64,000 nt of DNA from Symbiodinium natans (taxonomy: Eukaryota > Sar > Dinophyceae > Suessiales > Symbiodiniaceae): the NCBI GenBank assembly GCA_905221605.1, contig CAJNDS010000147.1:1004222-1068221 (forward strand). The letters are read 5' to 3'. A program made the translations under genes and the position numbers. Shown here piece after piece: positions 59,670 through 64,000 of this stretch. A model generated the notes under the pieces. It was not told the DNA's origin. It saw nothing but the letters and a program-made list of their open reading frames with translations, and did not search any database. How positions within the stretch are numbered: position 1 is the first letter of the stretch; each line of letters starts with the position of its first letter.

Positions 59670-60340
59670 CTAAGGGCCAACCACACTCCCCTCAAACATT
59701 GCCCAGCTTCGTGTCTTCCAGGTCAGGCTGACATTGCAGCCACTGCTCTCTGCATCCCTGGTCCCGCACAGCTGAAACTGGGGTTTAGGGTTTAGGGTTT
59801 AGGGTTTCGGGTTTGGGGTTTCGGATATTTATAGGATTTGGGATCCTAATTTTTTTCGAGACTCCCACCGTGTCACAAAGTTTAGGTAATTCGGAGATTC
59901 AAGCTGGGTCTAAGTTCAAAATAATGATGTTTGAAAAATACATGTAGAACTAGGATAGAAATGGTTTCGGGTTCAGGCTTTTGGGCTTGTGGCACCTCCC
60001 GTACTGTTTTGACAAAGGGCTTGTGTAGGGCAGCCATGCATCTGCCTTTGCATCTTACAAAAACAAGGTACATGCCCAACGGCCCAACAGCCCATTCTTT
60101 GTCAAGGAAGTATGGTCGGTTCTCTAAATTGCGGTCCCATTGCATGTACCCTGAATGTAACATGGCTGTATTGCCACGGGGGGACGGGGGGATGGGGGGG
60201 AGCCCTTGAAAAGCTTGCCACAATGTATAATTAGACGTGACCAGAAGGGCTTCTTCGCTTAGACTTCGGGATGTATCAACGCTCTGTTGCATGCGATGGA
60301 CGCAGGGAACCACCACCCGGTAAACCCCGGATTCGCCCAC
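59670..60340 (-). CDS. Two-exon gene, unrecognised
   Basis: Exon 1 (to 59951) has about 125 clean codons, the longest coding stretch in the window: VVVPCVHRMQQSVDTSRSLS, SNYTLWQAFQGLPP, GYMQWDRNLENRPYFLDKEW, AVGPLGMYLVFVRCKGRCMA, ending EPETISIL at a GTTCTA donor. Exon 2 (59771-59670, acceptor GCGGGAC-proximal TTTCAG at 59772) starts in phase: LCGTRDAESSGCNVSLTWKT then RSWAMFEGSVVGP and a TAG. The intron holds a short TTTAGGG array. Upstream the frame runs into a minisatellite (VGEPGVL repeats) that is probably not coding, so the true start is unknown. Several Trp and Cys and no low complexity. I cannot name the family. Confidence 0.58.
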
Positions 60341-60515
60341 CAAAACCCCTGGTTCACCCACCAAAACCCCTGGTTCACCCACCAAGATTCACCCACCAAG
60401 ATTCACCCACCAAAAACCCCTGATTCACCCACCAAAACCCCGGATTCACCCACCAAAACCCCTGGTTCACCCACCAAAAATCCGGGTTCCCCCACCAAAA
60501 AAACACCACCACCAC
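60300..60515 (+). repeat. Minisatellite, units of about 18-24 bp
   Basis: CACCCACCAAAACCCCTGGT and GATTCACCCACCAAAACCCC repeated about ten times. Inverted relatives (GGTGGGTGAACCAAGGGTTG) occur at 62050-62090. Confidence 0.92.
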
Positions 60516-60519
60516 CACG

Positions 60520-61960
60520 CGGTCATGAGCGGGCCCCACCCCTTGCCCTGCCCTGCCCTCTACCCGCGGCCTCCCCTCCACCGCTGCCCTCCCCTGCCCT
60601 ACCCTCGCTGAGCTGAGGCCACCCTCTCCCCCCCCATCCTTTTTTGCTCTCCCGCCGCTCACTCTCCCTGCCCTGCCCTCCCAGGCCAAGCAAAGCATTT
60701 GGGCCCCCTACCCAGACCTTGCCCCACCCTACCCCATTCCCTGCCCCAACCCTACCCAGCCTACCCTACCCCTCCCTGCCCCCACTCTACGGCTCTCCTT
60801 TCCCTCAACCCATCCTACCCTGCCCTGCCCTGCCCTTCTGCCTGTCCGCCCCCGTCTTCTCTGGCCTGGACGGCCCCTTGCTCTGCCTGTGCGAAAACTG
60901 CAGATTTTTGTGTGGAAAACCCAACCCCCCCCTCCGATGCCCTTCCCCCTTGCCTCCCCGACACCGGACCCTGCCCTCCCCTTCCCTGACCCTGCCCTGC
61001 TTCTAGGGGCTTAGGTTTGGGGTTTGTAGTGTTTGGGTTCGAGGGCAGGGTTACAGGTTCAGGGTTGAGGGCTTTGGGGTTTACGTTTTACTTCTTGCCG
61101 CTGCCCTGCCCTCTACCTGTGGCCTCCCCTCACCCTTGCTGTCCCCCCATCCCTGGCCCCCCTTTTTTTTGCTCTCCGGCCCCTCACTTTGCCGTCCAGA
61201 CCGAACAAAGCACTTACGCCCACCCTTGGCCTACTTCATTCCCTGCCCCACCCTCCCCATGAGGCCCCCTTGGAAGGCAGGGGGTCTAGGATGCGGGGTG
61301 GGCCAGGAGAGCGTTGGGTCGGGTAGGGCAAGCAAAGGCAGGGGCGCACAGGGTGTCCGCCGCCCTACCCTCCGCCTCACCCTGCCCTGCCCGCCCGACC
61401 CCCCTCCGCCCTACCCCAGCCCGACCCGCCGTCCTGCCCATTTTTGTTTTTGCTCTCCGACCCCCCTCACTCCCCCCCCAACCAAGCAAAGCATTTGGGC
61501 CCCCTCCCCAAACCCCACCCTATTCACTGCCCTGCCCACTTACCCCCTACCCAGACACTGCCCCACCCTACCCTCCCTGCCCGCACCCAACCCCCAGACT
61601 GCCCCTGCCGGGCTGGCAGGGCAGGGGGGGGGGCAGGGCGGCGGGCCGCCTTCCACTCCTCTACCCTACCCTCCCCCATACAGGAAGCGCCACCCTGTGA
61701 AGACCCTGCTGAAATTCCCTACCCTGCCCCACCCGCCCTGCACGCCCTAACCTACCCTCCTACCCTTTCCGACCTTCCACTCCGCTTGCCCTCTGTCCTC
61801 CCCACTCCACTGCTCGCCCTCCTACCCTACCCTCCATAAGCGCCCCACCCTACCCTGCCCTACCCTGAATACCCTACCCTCCTACCCCTTCCAGGAGTGG
61901 AAGGTACCCTTTTCCTATTATGTGTAACCTGCTGAATTCCCCACCCTGCCCCACCCTAGG
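60520..61960 (+). repeat. C-rich compound repeat
   Basis: CCCTGCCCTACCCT-type units throughout. A longer module containing TTTTTTGCTCTCC and AAGCAAAGCATTTGGGCCCC occurs near 60640-60720, 61160-61220 (variant) and 61445-61510. Pro-rich ORFs in all plus frames follow composition and are not called. Confidence 0.85.
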
Positions 61961-62069
61961 AAAGGGTAGGAGGGTAGGGCAGGGCAGGGCAGTGTGGGCA
62001 AGGGGGAGGGGAGGGCGGGCAGTGGAGGGGGTGTGGAGGATGGTGAACCTTGGTGGGTGAACCAAGGGT

Positions 62070-62290
62070 TGGTGGGTGAACCAGGTGTTTTCGGAACCAC
62101 CACTCCTAACAATGTTGACTCAGGGTATGGCGGGCTTGGGTGTACCTGTATCCAGAACCAGGGCTTTGCCCAACCTCCTAAACCCAACCTCTGTGGCGCG
62201 GGGAGCAGCATTTGCATCCATAGTGCTAGGTCCCCCACAACGAACCCCCAAGCCCCAAGAGCGAACCAGGGTCTTAAGTTTAGCGCTTAG
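62070..62290 (+). CDS. ORF or exon, unrecognised, two competing frames
   Basis: One plus frame carries a Cys-containing stretch, NNVDSGYGGLGCTCIQNQGF then AQPPKPNLCGAGSSICIHSA, ending at a TAG near 62288. Another carries MAGLGVPVSRTRALPNLLNP TSVARGAAFASIVLG. The first looks like part of a secreted Cys-rich protein, the second like a presequence. No splice border decides. Confidence 0.35.
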
Positions 62291-62378
62291 GATTTAGGGC
62301 TGCAAAACCCGCGAAAACGTGGATCCCTAATTAAACCCCAACCGTGGACACCTAAACACATAACGCCGAACCCGAAGA

Positions 62379-62500
62379 GTTAGGGTTTAGGGTTTAGGGT
62401 TTAGGGTTTAGGGTTTAGGGTTTAGGGTTTAGGGTTTAGGGTTTAGGGTTTAGGGTTTAGGGTTTAGGGTTTAGGACCTAGGGTTTAGGGTTTAGGGGGA
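62379..62500 (+). repeat. Interstitial TTTAGGG array
   Basis: Sixteen perfect units, one GACCTAGGG break. Confidence 0.96.
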
Positions 62501-62686
62501 GGTCCCCAAAACCCCCAATCGCAAGGAAACTGCAACCAAAATGCATTCAAGCAAAGAAACGGTGGAGCTCCTAACCCTAAACACCCAAAAACAAACAGGT
62601 TTAGCGGGCTTAAGGTACAGGAACCCCAAACCGGAACCTTAAACCCCAGGCCTAAAACCTTAAACCCTAAACCCTAAACCCCAAAC

Positions 62687-62803
62687 CTAAAACCTTAAAT
62701 CCGAATACCAGCCTGGCCTTTGCTGGGCATTCTCCTCATCTGGCTTTCCAGCGTCACTCGCTCTTTCCTTGGTCAGCCATGAGCCTCTACTCGGGTCGGG
62801 CTC
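62687..62803 (-). CDS. Candidate terminal exon, hydrophilic protein
   Basis: From acceptor CACTAAG, 38 codons: EPDPSRGSWLTKERASDAGK then PDEENAQQRPGWYSDLRF and a TAG. A second minus frame (KERVTLESQMRRMPSKGQAG) is also open. The charged, Pro/Glu/Gln composition suits a C-terminal tail. Unrecognised. Confidence 0.52.
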   Translation of the reverse strand, partial: EPDPSRGSWLTKERASDAGKPDEENAQQRPGWYSDLRF

Positions 62804-62955
62804 CTTAGTGGGGGTTGAGGGTTTAGGGTTTAGGGTTTATTATGCCACGTGGGGTGAGGGTTTGCTTAGGACTCTGGGTTGATTTGGAGCCTTGCAGCAA
62901 ACCCCCCCCCCCCCCCCCCAAAAAAAAAAATCAAAAACAAATCTTAAGGTAGGTG

Positions 62956-63062
62956 TAGGGTTTAGGGTTTAGGGTTTAGGGTTTAGGGTTTAGGGTTTAG
63001 GGTTTAGGGTTTAGGGTTAGGGTTCAGGGTTCAGGGTTCAGGGTTCAGGGTTCAGGGTTTAT
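62956..63062 (+). repeat. TTTAGGG array changing to TTCAGGG
   Basis: Nine TTTAGGG units then six TTCAGGG units, the reverse order of the block at 57340-57440. Confidence 0.94.
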
Positions 63063-63085
63063 GGCATTGAAGGCCTCATCCCTCT

Positions 63086-63325
63086 AAGGGTAGTTACATG
63101 GTTCCTTCATATTATGGGCCCTTACAAGCGGACCTCTTCTACACCCCTTATCTTGGGATGTCCCCTCTTATTCTAACAGCCCTTAACAGGGAAAAGGCCA
63201 GGGGGGGGGGGTACTAAAATCCCTACTGGTAAGGACTGTTAGTATAAGGGTGAACATCCCAACATATATACTATAAAACCCCAAGGGCCAATACTTCAGA
63301 ACCTTTTGAAGAAGGTAAGGGACGA
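63086..63325. mobile_element. Family G element with a family A element nested inside
   Basis: Family G sequence AAGGGTAGTTACATGG ... ACACCCCTTA stops at 63152. A full family A element (TTGGGATGTCCC ... GAACATCCCAA, 63153-63262) follows, then family G resumes with CATATATACTATAAAACCCC AAGGGCCAATACTTCAGAAC. The copy at 6386-6512 lacks the insert. Confidence 0.85.
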
Positions 63326-63432
63326 CATCAAGGGACCATAGAAGCACCCTTAGCATCCCTCACAACCTACACCCCTTGCTCCGCCGTCAGGGGTTCAGGG
63401 TTTAGGGTTTAGGGTTTAGGGTTTAGGGTTCA

Positions 63433-63525
63433 GCAGCTCCGGGTCGAGCAATCTCCAGTAGAGCAGCTGTTTGGGCTCTCGAACGCAACCCACCCACCCA
63501 GAGAATCCCAAAACATTAAGAAATA
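63433..63525. repeat. Dispersed repeat shared with 15104
   Basis: CTCCGGGTCGAGCAATCTCC ... CCCACCCACCCAGAGAATCC CAAAACATTAAGAAA. The outer parts match 15104-15190 and the middle differs. Confidence 0.7.
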
Positions 63526-63597
63526 AAAGTTTAATTTTTTCATCAGCAAGCCCTGTCCTCCAACCTCACTCTGTCATGGATCCACGAACCATTTCAT

Positions 63598-63646
<49 letters not shown>

Positions 63647-63760
63647 GAAATGACCCTTAGCCACGAAGGAAATGACCCTTGGCCACGAAGAAATGATCCT
63701 TAGCCACGAAGAAATGACCCTTAGCCACGAAGGAAATGACCCTTAGCCACGAAGGTGTAT
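63598..63760 (+). repeat. 48-nt G run followed by a 21-22 bp minisatellite
   Basis: An uninterrupted G run, then five units of AAATGACCCTTAGCCACGAA GG. The rest of the window (63761-64000) has a (TA)n run, a few TTTAGGG units and unique sequence, with no gene seen. Confidence 0.93.
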
Positions 63761-64000
63761 AGGGTTTTAATATATATATATATATATAAGAAAGAGAGGT
63801 TTAGGGTTTAGGGTTCTATAGCTTCTCCTTCCAAAAGTGATGTTTTCTTTTGTCGCTGTACGCACCCAAGGGAATAAGAGCTACATTATTTTTCTTCCGG
63901 TTTGGATTTAAAGTCTGAGCTTGGAGTCTTAGTTGCTGAGTGAGTACACTTTACACTTTTGGGGATACCATAACCCTCTATAGAACTGAAAGTGTACACT

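Noticed and set aside
60374-61839. Pro/Leu-rich ORFs up to 204 residues
   Set aside because: They arise from CCCTGCCCTACC repeats, are open in several frames, and show no domain.
1-64000. Dinoflagellate spliced-leader relics, rRNA or tRNA genes
   Set aside because: I looked for the conserved spliced-leader core and for familiar rRNA blocks and saw none. tRNA folds were not exhaustively tested.

Overview
The window is eukaryotic nuclear DNA. It is dominated by interstitial telomere-type repeats, TTTAGGG on one strand and CCCTAAA on the other, in more than fifty short arrays of both orientations. The arrays lie between and inside genes, so this is not a chromosome end. No long gene ORF is present. 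The coding signal is small GC-rich islands of 30-130 nt, each framed by splice-like borders and separated by telomere-repeat-bearing introns. Several introns need GC donors as well as GT. TTTAGGG repeats, GC donors, tiny exons and intron-borne repeats together suggest a dinoflagellate or related alveolate. That is an inference: I saw no spliced-leader relic, rRNA or tRNA to settle it.

Layout. 0-28.7 kb: telomere-repeat-rich gene territory, with most recognisable exons on the minus strand. The best models are a small membrane protein (8.8-9.6 kb), an RNA-recognition-motif (RRM) protein whose four exons match in phase (10.4-16.7 kb), a four-exon RRM protein with a start and a stop (23.15-25.12 kb), and just upstream four phase-matched exons of a Gly-rich RRM protein (25.5-28.7 kb). 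The last two may be one SR-protein-like gene with two RRMs. 28.7-43.7 kb: almost free of telomere repeats and made of satellites. It holds a purine/pyrimidine-rich array of about 0.66 kb units, a roughly 190 bp array, AT-rich DNA, a 30 bp satellite, and a 31 bp satellite studded with large cruciform-forming hairpins whose cores occur in two orientations. 43.7-64 kb: telomere-repeat-rich again, with isolated exons on both strands. These include a thioredoxin-like CPPC exon, a secretory or thylakoid-type signal exon, several terminal exons and a two-exon gene at 59.7-60.3 kb. A C-rich minisatellite block fills 60.3-62 kb.

Mobile DNA. At least eight families of short inverted-repeat elements (MITE-like, 80-150 bp) are scattered through the telomere-repeat territory. 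One is nested in another at 63.1 kb and two contain telomere repeats. A 556 bp inverted-repeat element sits at 17.4 kb. The main biological signal is that some telomere-repeat arrays look inserted. They are bracketed by direct repeats of 5, 21, 28 and about 32 bp. In three cases these repeats carry candidate donor and acceptor splice sites, and in one case an empty relative of the target exists in the same window. This is what introner-like, telomere-repeat-bearing elements would leave behind.

All exon models are by eye from splice borders, phase and residue composition. None was tested by search or transcript.
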